Below, piece by piece: positions 48,842 through 57,600 of a stretch of 64,000 nt of DNA. The translations under genes were made by a program, and so were the position numbers. The DNA lies in the NCBI GenBank assembly GCA_902471875.1, contig CABRLN010000009.1:1-64000 (forward strand), given 5' to 3'. The stretch comes from an uncultured Clostridium sp. (GTDB taxonomy: Bacteria; Bacillota; Clostridia; Oscillospirales; Acutalibacteraceae). Position 1 is the stretch's first letter; every line of letters starts with the position of its first letter. A model generated the notes under the pieces. It saw only the letters and a list, made by a program, of their open reading frames with translations, was not told the DNA's origin and did no database searches.

Positions 48842-49999
48842 TTAGCGGCTTGAAAGGCGGGACAGCAAAAGTCCTTGTATATCAAATAACTGCCTAATTT
48901 CATTGGTATTGGTCGATATATTTGAAAATAAGGCTTCTGCTTTTGCCCCGAACCCATGAATGTCGGGATCTGGAGGAATAGGGATGCAAAAATTCTCCAT
49001 CTCCTGTTTATTTATTGCTTCACGAGTTGAACCGGATTGGGCTATTCCAAGCAGCTTTAACTTGTTCTCCGAATGACAAAGTGTAGCCATGACATAGTAG
49101 CTCATGTCCCTGCCCATTTTAGGGCGAATAATCATTACATGCTGGTTCACTCTCGCTGGCAGCACATCATCGGGAACCATACAGCATCGTGCGACAGATA
49201 CGCCGGTTATGTTGAATAAGACATCACCAGCATTAACAACTACATTTGATAGGTTATCTGCCTGTTTGTCTGTTATGTGTGCCAGCCCATCATAGATAAA
49301 ACCATAATCCACAACATTGGTACTACGAATGAGCGCAATCCCCGTATCACAGTACGCTGTTTTTCCCCCTTTTGGCGTTGCACCACTACCTATTTTGCTG
49401 CAAACTTCCGCAAGTGGCTTTTGCTCGTATTGAAATCCAGAGTTCAAAAACATCGACTTATAAAGTGCCTGAACTGTCTCAGTTAAATTATCATTTATCC
49501 TCTTTTTTAACGCAATTCTATCTGTAACGGTTTTATACGCCTTGACAATATTTCTCTGTTCCTCGATTGCAGGTACAGGAAGTTCAACCATACAGAGTTC
49601 ATTCCAATCGAAAATCTCTCGCACACTGCCGTGAGATTTAAAACGGGCATATCTGTCAAATTCAGCTCTGCTAAACCAAAGCATAAGATATTCAGGAAGC
49701 AATTTTTCAGTATCAATCACTTCAAATACAGTATAAACATTACTAACAAGACCTTCGTCATAGTCTTGCAGTAAAGCAATACCAATTTTATCCCCTCTAC
49801 GGGAAGTATCAGGTATATATGTGAACTGTCCCTTTTTCACAACCTTATATTTTGTGAAATCTGTTCCGACTGTGTTTGCTATGGAAGGTATAAATGTCTT
49901 TTGAACAGAAACACCAAGTAGGTTTTCTTCTTTGCCTTTTGTATTTCTGACATCAATCTGTCGGATATATCCACCAAGCATTTTATAGTTCAATTTCAT
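48842..49999 (-). CDS. hsdS: Type I restriction enzyme, S (specificity) subunit
   Basis: 385 aa, two target-recognition domains: ~1-155 and ~190-345, each followed by a helical conserved region (E-E-Q-R-N-I-V-K-A-Y near 150; the C-terminal helix near 350-385). The second domain carries G-S-G-A-T-P-K-G-G, a common TRD start. It chooses the bipartite DNA sequence methylated by HsdM. Overlaps the hsdM end by 17 nt. Target not predictable by eye. Confidence 0.92.
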   Translation of the reverse strand: MKLNYKMLGGYIRQIDVRNTKGKEENLLGVSVQKTFIPSIANTVGTDFTKYKVVKKGQFTYIPDTSRRGDKIGIALLQDYDEGLVSNVYTVFEVIDTEKLLPEYLMLWFSRAEFDRYARFKSHGSVREIFDWNELCMVELPVPAIEEQRNIVKAYKTVTDRIALKKRINDNLTETVQALYKSMFLNSGFQYEQKPLAEVCSKIGSGATPKGGKTAYCDTGIALIRSTNVVDYGFIYDGLAHITDKQADNLSNVVVNAGDVLFNITGVSVARCCMVPDDVLPARVNQHVMIIRPKMGRDMSYYVMATLCHSENKLKLLGIAQSGSTREAINKQEMENFCIPIPPDPDIHGFGAKAEALFSNISTNTNEIRQLFDIQGLLLSRLSSR

Positions 50000-51557
50000 A
50001 TCCCAGCTCCTTAAACACAGACAGCAAATCCGCCTTCGATTGTTCCTCCTGAATCAAAAGCTCTTTCAGCTCTGATTGCAGAGTTTTCATTTTGGTATCA
50101 AAATCCATATTCTCGTCTCTGTTGACAAACTCGATGTAGCGGCTCGGAACAAGGGTGAAGCCCTTTTCTGCCACTTCATCAAAAGAAGCAGAATAGCAGA
50201 ATTCCGGTACATCCTGATAAGTTTTCTCGTAACCTTCTTGCTGCCAAGCGTGATAAACAGCGGTCACTTTTGCCCTGTCATCTTCCGTAAGCTCTATGTA
50301 TTTCTTTTCATACGGACTGCCCATCTGCCGCAAATCCATAAACAGGATTTCCTTTTCACGGTTGCGGTAATGTTTGAGCTGTCCGTTCTGATCTACTGTG
50401 CGGGCTTTCTTATTTTTATTCAGTATCCAAAGCGTAACACTTATATCAGTTGTGTAGAACAGGCTTCTCGGCAGAATAACGATTGCTTCAACAAGATTGT
50501 TTCTGATAAGCTGTTCTCTGATTTTCAGTTCCGTTCCGTCATCGGACAACGCTCCGTTTGCAAGCAGAAATCCGGCTACGCCGTTCTGCGACAGCTTAGA
50601 AACGATATTCAATATCCAGCCGTAGTTTGCATTGCTTGTCGGAGGCAATTCATAGCCTTGCCAGCGAGGATCGTGTTCCAGTTCGTTTGCCGCTCTCCAT
50701 TCCTTTTGGTTAAACGGAGGATTCGCCATAATATAGTCGGCTTTCAAATCTTTGTGCTGATCGTTAGTAAATGTGTTTGCCGCCGTCTCGCCGAGATTTG
50801 CGGAAATACCACGAATAGCTAAGTTCATCTTTGCCAGCTTAAAAGTGGTGTTCGTATATTCCTGTCCGTAAATGGATACTTTTTTCTTGTTTCCGCTGTG
50901 CGCTTCAACAAATTTGATTGACTGCACAAACATACCGCCCGAACCGCAGCAGGGGTCGTACAAAATACCGTCATACGGTTCAATCATCTCTGCAATCAGA
51001 TTTACGATACACTTCGGCGTATAGAACTCTCCCTTACCTTTGCCCTCCGCAAGAGCAAACTTTCCGAGAAAGTATTCGTATACACGCCCGATAATGTCGT
51101 TCTCTTTATCATCGGTATTGATACGGTCAATTTCATCAAGCAAAGAAGCCAGCTTTGCCGTGTCGATATGTAAACGGGAGTAGTAGTTATCCGGCAATGC
51201 GCCTTTCAGTGCAGGGTTCGTCTTTTCAATCGTATAGAGAGCTGTATCAATTTTCAGGGCAATATCGTCCTGTTTGGCGTTCACCATTATGTATGACCAG
51301 CGGCTTTCTTCGGGAAGAAAGAAAACATTGTCCTTCGTATAGAACGCAATATTATCTATAAACTTCTCGCCGTATTTTTCAGATATTGCTTTTCTTTGCG
51401 CTTCAAACTTATCGCTTGCAAATTTCAGAAAGAACAGGCTGAGGACAACATGCTTATATTCCGCCGGCTCGACAGAGCCACGGAGCTTGTCCGCACTTTT
51501 CCATAGCACTTCTTCCATTGTTATTTCTTTTTTCGCTTTAGCGGCTGCTTTCGCCAT
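49983..51557 (-). CDS. hsdM: Type I restriction enzyme, M (methyltransferase) subunit
   Basis: 524 aa. N-terminal HsdM_N helical domain (~10-150), SAM-binding motif I D-P-C-C-G-S-G-G-M-F at 201-210 and catalytic N-P-P-F at 279-282, so an N6-adenine methyltransferase. First hsd gene, 24 nt after the HTH regulator, with SD GAGG. It protects host DNA together with HsdS. Confidence 0.96.
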   Translation of the reverse strand: MAKAAAKAKKEITMEEVLWKSADKLRGSVEPAEYKHVVLSLFFLKFASDKFEAQRKAISEKYGEKFIDNIAFYTKDNVFFLPEESRWSYIMVNAKQDDIALKIDTALYTIEKTNPALKGALPDNYYSRLHIDTAKLASLLDEIDRINTDDKENDIIGRVYEYFLGKFALAEGKGKGEFYTPKCIVNLIAEMIEPYDGILYDPCCGSGGMFVQSIKFVEAHSGNKKKVSIYGQEYTNTTFKLAKMNLAIRGISANLGETAANTFTNDQHKDLKADYIMANPPFNQKEWRAANELEHDPRWQGYELPPTSNANYGWILNIVSKLSQNGVAGFLLANGALSDDGTELKIREQLIRNNLVEAIVILPRSLFYTTDISVTLWILNKNKKARTVDQNGQLKHYRNREKEILFMDLRQMGSPYEKKYIELTEDDRAKVTAVYHAWQQEGYEKTYQDVPEFCYSASFDEVAEKGFTLVPSRYIEFVNRDENMDFDTKMKTLQSELKELLIQEEQSKADLLSVFKELGYEIEL

Positions 51558-51581
51558 AGTAAAATCCTCGCTTTTCTATAT

Positions 51582-51791
51582 TCATTCGTCTTCAGGTAAA
51601 ATTTCCATAATATCATCCATCGTACAATTAAGGACACGACAGATTTTCACTAAAACATCGGTGGTTACATTATCGCCACGGTTCAGTTTGTTAATAGTGT
51701 AGCGGCTGATTCCGGCTGCATTAAGCAAATCGCTCTTTTTCATATCTTTATCTATGAGCAGTTTCCAAAGTTTCTTGTAGCTGATCGCCAT
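51582..51791 (-). CDS. Small Cro/CI-type HTH regulator of the RM operon
   Basis: 69 aa from the ATG at 51791 (GGAGG upstream); the frame is open to 51821 through the SD. HTH: M-K-K-S-D-L-L-N-A-A-G-I-S-R-Y-T-I-N-K-L-N-R-G (about 17-39). Its position as first gene of the hsd operon and the palindrome over its promoter suggest a controller protein that sets the timing of methylation and restriction after entry into a new host. Confidence 0.8.
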   Translation of the reverse strand: MAISYKKLWKLLIDKDMKKSDLLNAAGISRYTINKLNRGDNVTTDVLVKICRVLNCTMDDIMEILPEDE

Positions 51792-51806
51792 TTCCTGTGA
51801 CCTCCC

Positions 51807-51837
51807 ACTTTGAACATACAATTATACATATCAAAGT
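51807..51837. promoter_or_regulatory. Operator-like inverted repeat at the RM promoter
   Basis: ACTTTGA (51807-51813) and TCAAAGT (51831-51837) are perfect 7-bp complements separated by 17 nt. The right arm overlaps the -10 box. It also contains a looser inner repeat of ATAC/GTAT type. Likely site for the adjacent HTH protein. Confidence 0.5.
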
Positions 51838-51863
51838 ATAGCACACTTTTGCAAAAATTTCAA
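51835..51863 (-). promoter_or_regulatory. Promoter of the RM operon
   Basis: Minus strand TTGAAA (51858-51863), 17-nt spacer, TATACT (51835-51840). Confidence 0.75.
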
Positions 51864-51961
51864 TAGAAACGAGAGCGTTAGCAACTATGTTGTTTAATTT
51901 TATGTAACAAAACCCATAAAACCCCTGAGCCATTTTTGGTTTGCTGTTAATGGTTATCAAA

Positions 51962-51990
51962 AAGCGGCGGGGAACTTATCCCCGCCGCTT
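51962..51990 (-). terminator. Terminator of tnpV
   Basis: Perfect 11-bp stem AAGCGGCGGGG (51962-51972)/CCCCGCCGCTT (51980-51990) followed by TTTTTG on the minus strand, immediately after the tnpV stop codon. Confidence 0.85.
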
Positions 51991-51993
51991 ACA

Positions 51994-52371
51994 TTATGCA
52001 AAAACAATCTCTTTATTTACAATTTCCATTGCACACACCTGTATGTTATTAAGCCGTCTAACCCATTCCCGGACATTTTCAGCCTTTAGTTGTTCTGTAA
52101 TCCCCTGTGACTTCTTCATCTGTTCTATGAGCACTTCAAAGCGCTTCTGTGCCTGTTCGTCAATATCGGCAAGGTAGCTGTTTAACTCGCCGCTTGTGAG
52201 CAAGTTTGCATAAATCACTCGCTTATACTCCTTCAGATAGCGTTTGTGCCGTTGTCCCCATACGCCGATGGACTTTGTTTCTTCGACGGGTAATACAAGG
52301 TCGGGTAAATAATAATTGCCTTGTAATGTATAACGGATACCTGTTCTTTCATCAATGTAATGCTGTTTCAT
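51994..52371 (-). CDS. tnpV: TnpV-like transposon-encoded protein
   Basis: 125 aa from the ATG at 52371 (GGAGG 8 nt upstream); an ATG at 52386 precedes the SD and is rejected. Matches the TnpV family of Tn4451-type elements: I-D-E-R-T-G-I-R-Y-T-L-Q-G-N-Y-Y-L-P-D-L near the start, W-G-Q-R-H and L-L-T-S-G-E-L-N-S-Y-L-A-D-I-D in the middle. Function unknown. It marks the right end of the element. Confidence 0.85.
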   Translation of the reverse strand: MKQHYIDERTGIRYTLQGNYYLPDLVLPVEETKSIGVWGQRHKRYLKEYKRVIYANLLTSGELNSYLADIDEQAQKRFEVLIEQMKKSQGITEQLKAENVREWVRRLNNIQVCAMEIVNKEIVFA

Positions 52372-52427
52372 TTTGTAATCCTCCAATATGATTGATTTTT
52401 ACCTACAATCCAATCATTCTGACTGAC

Positions 52428-52500
52428 TACAAAAGCCTAAGGGAGACAACTTCCTTACGAAGTGTCTCCCTTGGCGGAGAAGATTTTTTGATGATATTAT
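52428..52500 (-). repeat. Hairpin repeat, right copy flanking the mobile element
   Basis: Read on the minus strand: ATAATATC, AAAAAATCTTCTCC, then AAGGGAGACA...TGTCTCCCTT with tip CTTCGTAAGGAAG, then AGGCTTTTGTA. It is the inverted partner of 38898-38970. It includes the stop codon of the BspA-like gene at its outer end and probably serves as its terminator. Confidence 0.75.
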
Positions 52501-54215
52501 TCATTAATCGTTATTGGCAATGATAAAATTATTCTTTGGATTAAAACAGCGTCTGTAACAGTGACATTACCGTCACCATTAACATCAGCAGCAAACTTCT
52601 GACGCTCATCCAGTACAGCAGTACCAACTACATTTCTTAACGCCAAAACTGCGTCAACTATGCTTACACGATTATCTAATGAAACATCACCTGTAAGCAC
52701 TTTTTCAAGTGAAGAATAAGCATTTACAAGTGCGTCGTTAGCATGCACAAGCTGTTCGTTAGTTGAATTTGTATTATTCAAAAGCTGTTTTGCATTATCA
52801 ATTTGATTTTTAAGTTCATTAACAGTTTCTTCAGTATATTTCATAAATGAAGAATTTATAAAAGCTTCATACTTTGAAATATTACTACTTAAAGTGTTGT
52901 ATGACTGAAGCACTAGTTTATTCAGAGCGGATTCAAGTGCTGTTTTTTGAGTTAAAAAATCGTTATTCGCAGCATTTGCGTTATTTAAAACAGCTGTTGC
53001 ATTATTAACAGATGTTTTAAGTCTTGTTATAGAGCCTATTGTGTAAAGGTCTGATTTGTTTGTCAAAATTTCATTTGCCTTTGTAAGCAGCTGCTGTAAA
53101 TCTACCTTTGATTGATAAACTAAACCTGCAACAGCACTGTTTACTCTACTTACAGCATTGCTAACATTGGTAACATCAGTACTGTTTGAGTCTATTAGCT
53201 GATTTGCTTTTTCCACCGCCAGCTTAAGAGCTTGAACAGTGTCCAATGTGTATATATCTTCCTCTTCAAGGTAAGTATTTGCGTTTTTTACTGATTCTTC
53301 TAATTCAAGCATAACAGTTAGTTTTAATGAGTTGTAAGCATTTTTTAAATCTGTTACAGATTTATCAATGACAGCTTGTGTTGAAAAAAAGTCGTCTTTA
53401 ACTTGAACAGAGCTATTGTATTGATTTTGCAAAGCTGTTACAGTAGAAACCGTATAGTCTGACAAATTTTGACTAAGCTTATATTCTGCAGCGATAATCC
53501 AGTTATTAAGACTGGTTGTATTTTTATTTTGTTCCAATGCAACAAATTTGAAATTATTGCTTAATGCGTAATACTCCGCTGTTGAACCGGAAACTCCATA
53601 AATGGTAAGATTTGGTATATTATAAAAAGCTGACGATGAAATTGATGAAGTACTTTCTGGTATATAAATTCTTGTCAAAGCTGTACAGTTAGCAAAGGCG
53701 TATTCGTTTATTGTATTAACAGAGGATGGTAATACAACATTATTAAGCCTTGTACTTCCTATAAACATATTTCTTGGAAGCTCAGTAAGTTGTGTAGTTG
53801 AAAAGGTAACTGTTTCAAGATTTGTACAATATGCAAATGCAGAAGATGATATTTCTACTACGTTTTTTGGGATATTCATTGTAGTAAGAGCAGAAGCATT
53901 GTAAAAAGCATTTGAATTAATATCTGTTACGGTGTTTGGTAATATTATTTGCTGTTGAAATGAATTGTTTGCAAATGCACTGTTGCCAACAACAGTAATT
54001 AGCATTCCACCTAACGAAGACGGCACTGTAACAATTGTATTACTTTCTTGCTGTCCTCCCTGTGTTAAACCAAGCAGCGTAGCTGTTGAAGTAGAGCCTA
54101 TACGCTGATAGTCAAAACCATTTGAGGAAAGAGATGCAGAAGCAATAGTAGAAAAAGAAATAGTAAAAATAGTAAGCATTGCTATAAATAATGCAATAAA
54201 TTTTTTAAACTTCAT
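52497..54215 (-). CDS. Secreted BspA-type LRR protein with FIVAR repeats and C-terminal dockerin
   Basis: 572 aa. Signal peptide ~1-28. LRR_5 (BspA-like) repeats ~60-225 with recurring A-F-x-N/Y-x-x-x-L-x-x-I-x-I-P. About four helical FIVAR-like repeats of ~65 residues (~232-505), each with L-x-x-A-I/V-x-x-A and Y-T-x-x-S/T-V. C-terminal type I dockerin (~508-572) with two calcium loops: S-L-D-N-R-V-S-I-V-D-A and D-V-N-G-D-G-N-V-T-V-T-D-A. It should bind a host or plant surface and dock onto a cohesin scaffold. No cohesin gene is in the window. Confidence 0.88.
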   Translation of the reverse strand: MKFKKFIALFIAMLTIFTISFSTIASASLSSNGFDYQRIGSTSTATLLGLTQGGQQESNTIVTVPSSLGGMLITVVGNSAFANNSFQQQIILPNTVTDINSNAFYNASALTTMNIPKNVVEISSSAFAYCTNLETVTFSTTQLTELPRNMFIGSTRLNNVVLPSSVNTINEYAFANCTALTRIYIPESTSSISSSAFYNIPNLTIYGVSGSTAEYYALSNNFKFVALEQNKNTTSLNNWIIAAEYKLSQNLSDYTVSTVTALQNQYNSSVQVKDDFFSTQAVIDKSVTDLKNAYNSLKLTVMLELEESVKNANTYLEEEDIYTLDTVQALKLAVEKANQLIDSNSTDVTNVSNAVSRVNSAVAGLVYQSKVDLQQLLTKANEILTNKSDLYTIGSITRLKTSVNNATAVLNNANAANNDFLTQKTALESALNKLVLQSYNTLSSNISKYEAFINSSFMKYTEETVNELKNQIDNAKQLLNNTNSTNEQLVHANDALVNAYSSLEKVLTGDVSLDNRVSIVDAVLALRNVVGTAVLDERQKFAADVNGDGNVTVTDAVLIQRIILSLPITINE

Positions 54216-54265
54216 ATATATTCTCCTTAATTAAATATTTATTATTTCTTGTTTATTATACGCTT

Positions 54266-54294
54266 ATTATATAATATTGGTATTGAAATTTCAA
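54266..54294 (-). promoter_or_regulatory. Promoter of the BspA-dockerin gene
   Basis: Minus strand TTGAAA (54289-54294), 17-nt spacer, TATAAT (54266-54271); TTGAAATTTCAA over the -35 is itself a palindrome. Confidence 0.75.
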
Positions 54295-54311
54295 CAGCAA
54301 TATTATACAAC

Positions 54312-54346
54312 AAAAAGGCAGGCATAAACAAAAGTCTATGCCTGCC
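54312..54346 (-). terminator. Terminator of the 43-aa peptide gene
   Basis: GGCAGGCATA (54317-54326) and TATGCCTGCC (54337-54346), perfect 10-bp stem, then TTTTTG on the minus strand. Confidence 0.9.
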
Positions 54347-54398
54347 AAGAAATATGAATATATTTGACTTTCTCTATAAATTTATAAACTACGTCTTA

Positions 54399-54530
54399 TT
54401 AGCTAAAGAAATCACCATCGCCACCAGCATCAATATCCGGCAATGGAACTTCCGGCTCACGAGAAGCAGAAATTACTTCATTAAGAGAGTATTCAATCAA
54501 TTCAATTTCCGGTTTAATATACTCCTTCAT
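54399..54530 (-). CDS. Stand-alone 43-aa acidic peptide (K-P-E-I-E type)
   Basis: 43 aa: starts MKEYIKPEIELIEYSLNEVI, then a Ser-Ala-Ser-Arg link and an acidic tail D-I-D-A-G-G-D-G-D-F-F-S. It has a perfect SD (GGAGGT, 6 nt before ATG), its own TTGACA promoter and its own strong terminator, so it is a deliberate monocistronic gene. The Y-x-K-P-E-I-E opening recalls a class of short Clostridia peptides of unknown role. The layout, a conserved-looking amphipathic head followed by a Gly/Asp tail, is compatible with a ribosomally made precursor peptide, but no modifying enzyme or transporter is adjacent. No signal peptide. Confidence 0.75.
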   Translation of the reverse strand: MKEYIKPEIELIEYSLNEVISASREPEVPLPDIDAGGDGDFFS

Positions 54531-54571
54531 AAAATAACCTCCATATCATAATGTTGCTTCAATACTTTATA

Positions 54572-54600
54572 ATATTAATATATCAATAAGTATTTGTCAA
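54572..54600 (-). promoter_or_regulatory. Promoter of the 43-aa peptide gene
   Basis: Minus strand TTGACA (54595-54600), 17-nt spacer, TAATAT (54572-54577), ~35 nt of leader. Confidence 0.8.
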
Positions 54601-54694
54601 GTATTTAATAAAAATTTTTAATCATAATTTTGTAACTTGATATTACATCATAACCCGCAAAAGCAGACTGTAGTGTATTATTATGATTATGGGT

Positions 54695-57600
54695 TTAGTT
54701 GTAAGTATAATTTGTAATTGTAATCTGATATACTCCAGATGCAAGTTCACAATTAGCTAAATTAAAGGATTGCTCGTTAGATGCAGTTCCTGTACCATTA
54801 TTATTAACTCTAGCAAAAGATACATTGTTATTATTACCAAAATCAGATACTTCTACATAAGCTTCAAGAGCACCGTTATTATACCATTCCATATTAACAG
54901 TTTTCTTGTTACCAGTATAGTCTGTATAAGTCATTCTAATAACAGCACTATCGTTCTTTACCCAATTAACAGCAGTACTATCAACATGCACCTTAACAGT
55001 TCTTTTAGTTGATACTGTCCAATCAGCAAGTTTAGAATAAGTACCAGTGCTATTATTAGCATTATATTCAAATACAGCACCATCATACAAGTTAGAACCT
55101 AAGCTAGGACTCCACTGGTTTTCGCCAGATGTATTTTTAGAAATATTCATCCAAGCAATATTTGACTTAACAGTTAATTTGTACAAGTTTGCAGTTGTTC
55201 CATTTTTGGTATATGTACCATATAAGGTTGCAGCAGACCAGTTTGCTGCTAAACTATTTCTGGTGTAAATAGAAGCAACACCATCAATATCTGCAACATA
55301 AATTGTAATATCTGTTACAGGTCCATTAAAGTTAGCTTGAATTGTAGTATCTTTATTAACAGTAACTGTGTAAGTGTTGCCACTAGCTGTACCTGTTGAA
55401 CCGGTTACTGTCCAATTGTTAAAGGTTGCATTATCTATAGGGTTAGCAGTTACCACAACACTGTCACCACTATTAACAGTAAATATTCCACCTGTTTGCT
55501 CTACACCATTAACTGTAGCAGAAACAGTACCATAAGCTCCGTTATTAGAAGCAACTCTAACAGAATAAGTTTCAACTGCAAAGTTAGCAACAAGTGTATC
55601 CATAGTAATTACTGTACCATTAATTGACATGGAACCGTTATCAGCTACATCAACCTTAATTGGATTATCTGTGTTTTCTGTACCATTAAATGTCCAATTT
55701 GTGAACTTGTAACCACTGTTAGCAATTGCTTTTACATAGAAAGAAGTTGCACCTTGACTATAGTCAACAACAATTGCGTCAGAATATACTCCGTTTACTG
55801 ATGAAGAAACCTGATATTTACCGTTGTCAAATGTTTTACCCTTTACATTAACAGACGTAGAATTTTCTGTTACTTTAAAAGTAGCAACAGAATAAAGCCT
55901 ATTTTTACTTGGGTCAGCATTATCGCCAAACAATGTCTTAGCATTAAATGTATAGCTTATAGTATCTTTTTTCTTAGGATCAATACCAAACAACTCGAAA
56001 TTGTTGCTATCAATTGTCAGCACACTGTTACTGCCAACGCCTATAGCCAAACTCTCAAGTTCACTTGTATAATTAATACCATTTTCAGTGTAAGACGTTG
56101 GGTTGTAGGTAAATTTAATATTTTCACCATCAGCAACCGAACGATAACCACCCGTTGAAATCGTACCGGCCTTTGTACCTGTTATAACATTGCCGCCGTT
56201 TACGCTATATTGCTGAGATGAAACAATACTGTAATTTTTGCTAGTATCATCATCATTATCTTTGATAGAAGGGTCAGCCTCAGCAAGATTGAAGTAAGCC
56301 GGTGTATTAGAAATATAGGTATAATTGCCTCTTGTCATTACTGTATAGCAAGTAAAGTAATTCTTTTGAGTATTCTCGTTATTAAGCAAGTCAAATACAA
56401 AGTTTACTCGGTTTTTGTTAGTTAAATTGAAGTTACCTGCGTTATAATGATCTTTCCATTTTGTAGCTTCATAATCATAGCCCGTTTCTGCATCGTATGA
56501 TGGAACAAAATTAAGATTATCATATGTTTTTATTAAAGCTGAATATGATTTGCCATTAGTATCTGTAACAGTTGATGAACCTGCATTTAAAGTGGCTTTC
56601 AAAAGGTCCTCATTAAAATTATCAGCCTTTGCATAATCGCCTGTGTTCTTAATTAAGATATAACCAATTGAAGAAATATCAGTATCATCATCTTGTGAAC
56701 CAACAGAACCAAATACAACATTTACACGAGTATAATCTTTGTCGCTCTTTGTATAAGAATCGTAGATTTTTTCTGCTGCAGAAGCGTCATAACCTGAGCC
56801 TTCACCTGTTACATGGTAACTTTTACCATCAGTAACTGTTGGAGCATCAAGCTGTGTAAAATCACTGTCATTATCATATACAGCCTTAATTTGAACATTG
56901 TCTGTAATACGGTAAGCATAGGTATAATCTGTTGAAACAGGAGTCCAAACTCGTGTTGAAGAACTACCGCCTTCAATGTCAACCAGCTTAGCCCAATATC
57001 TAAAGTTACCGCCATTAAATGTTTCAGGAGCTGTAATACCATATGGTATTCTGATTAAGTCATTAAAATGACCTGTAACAGACTTTTCAGCCATTATGCC
57101 ATTTTGCGGATATGTAAAGCTTGCTGTGTATTGTGCTCTCTTAATTGAGTAAGTTACAACAACTGCTGTACTTCCAATAAGTGAATGATCTAGACCCTCT
57201 GATAGAACAAAACCATCAATTTCTTCTGGCAGCTTAAACTCGTCACCCGGCTGAGCTAATGTTTGCATTTGATCATATGACTGTATTTTACGGTATTCAA
57301 CATTTTCTGTTGAAACAGCATAATCACAAAGTACATTTGAAATTGTTGGCGCTTTTGAAACAACAAGCTCCTTAAGAGCATCTGTTGCATTACCATTTTG
57401 AATATACTTGTTTGATGAAAGGTCACCTGCCATAGTTCTTTTGAAGTATGTATAGTGGTTGTCACAAGTTGTTGGCAAGCCTGTTTCAGAATTTCTATCC
57501 TGGAAGCGATAAACTACTGTAAAAGTCTTCTTTGTATTTACAAAGTTCCAAATAACTGTAGTGGTAGTGTCGGTGTTGCTCACAGTTGCTTCAATACCAT

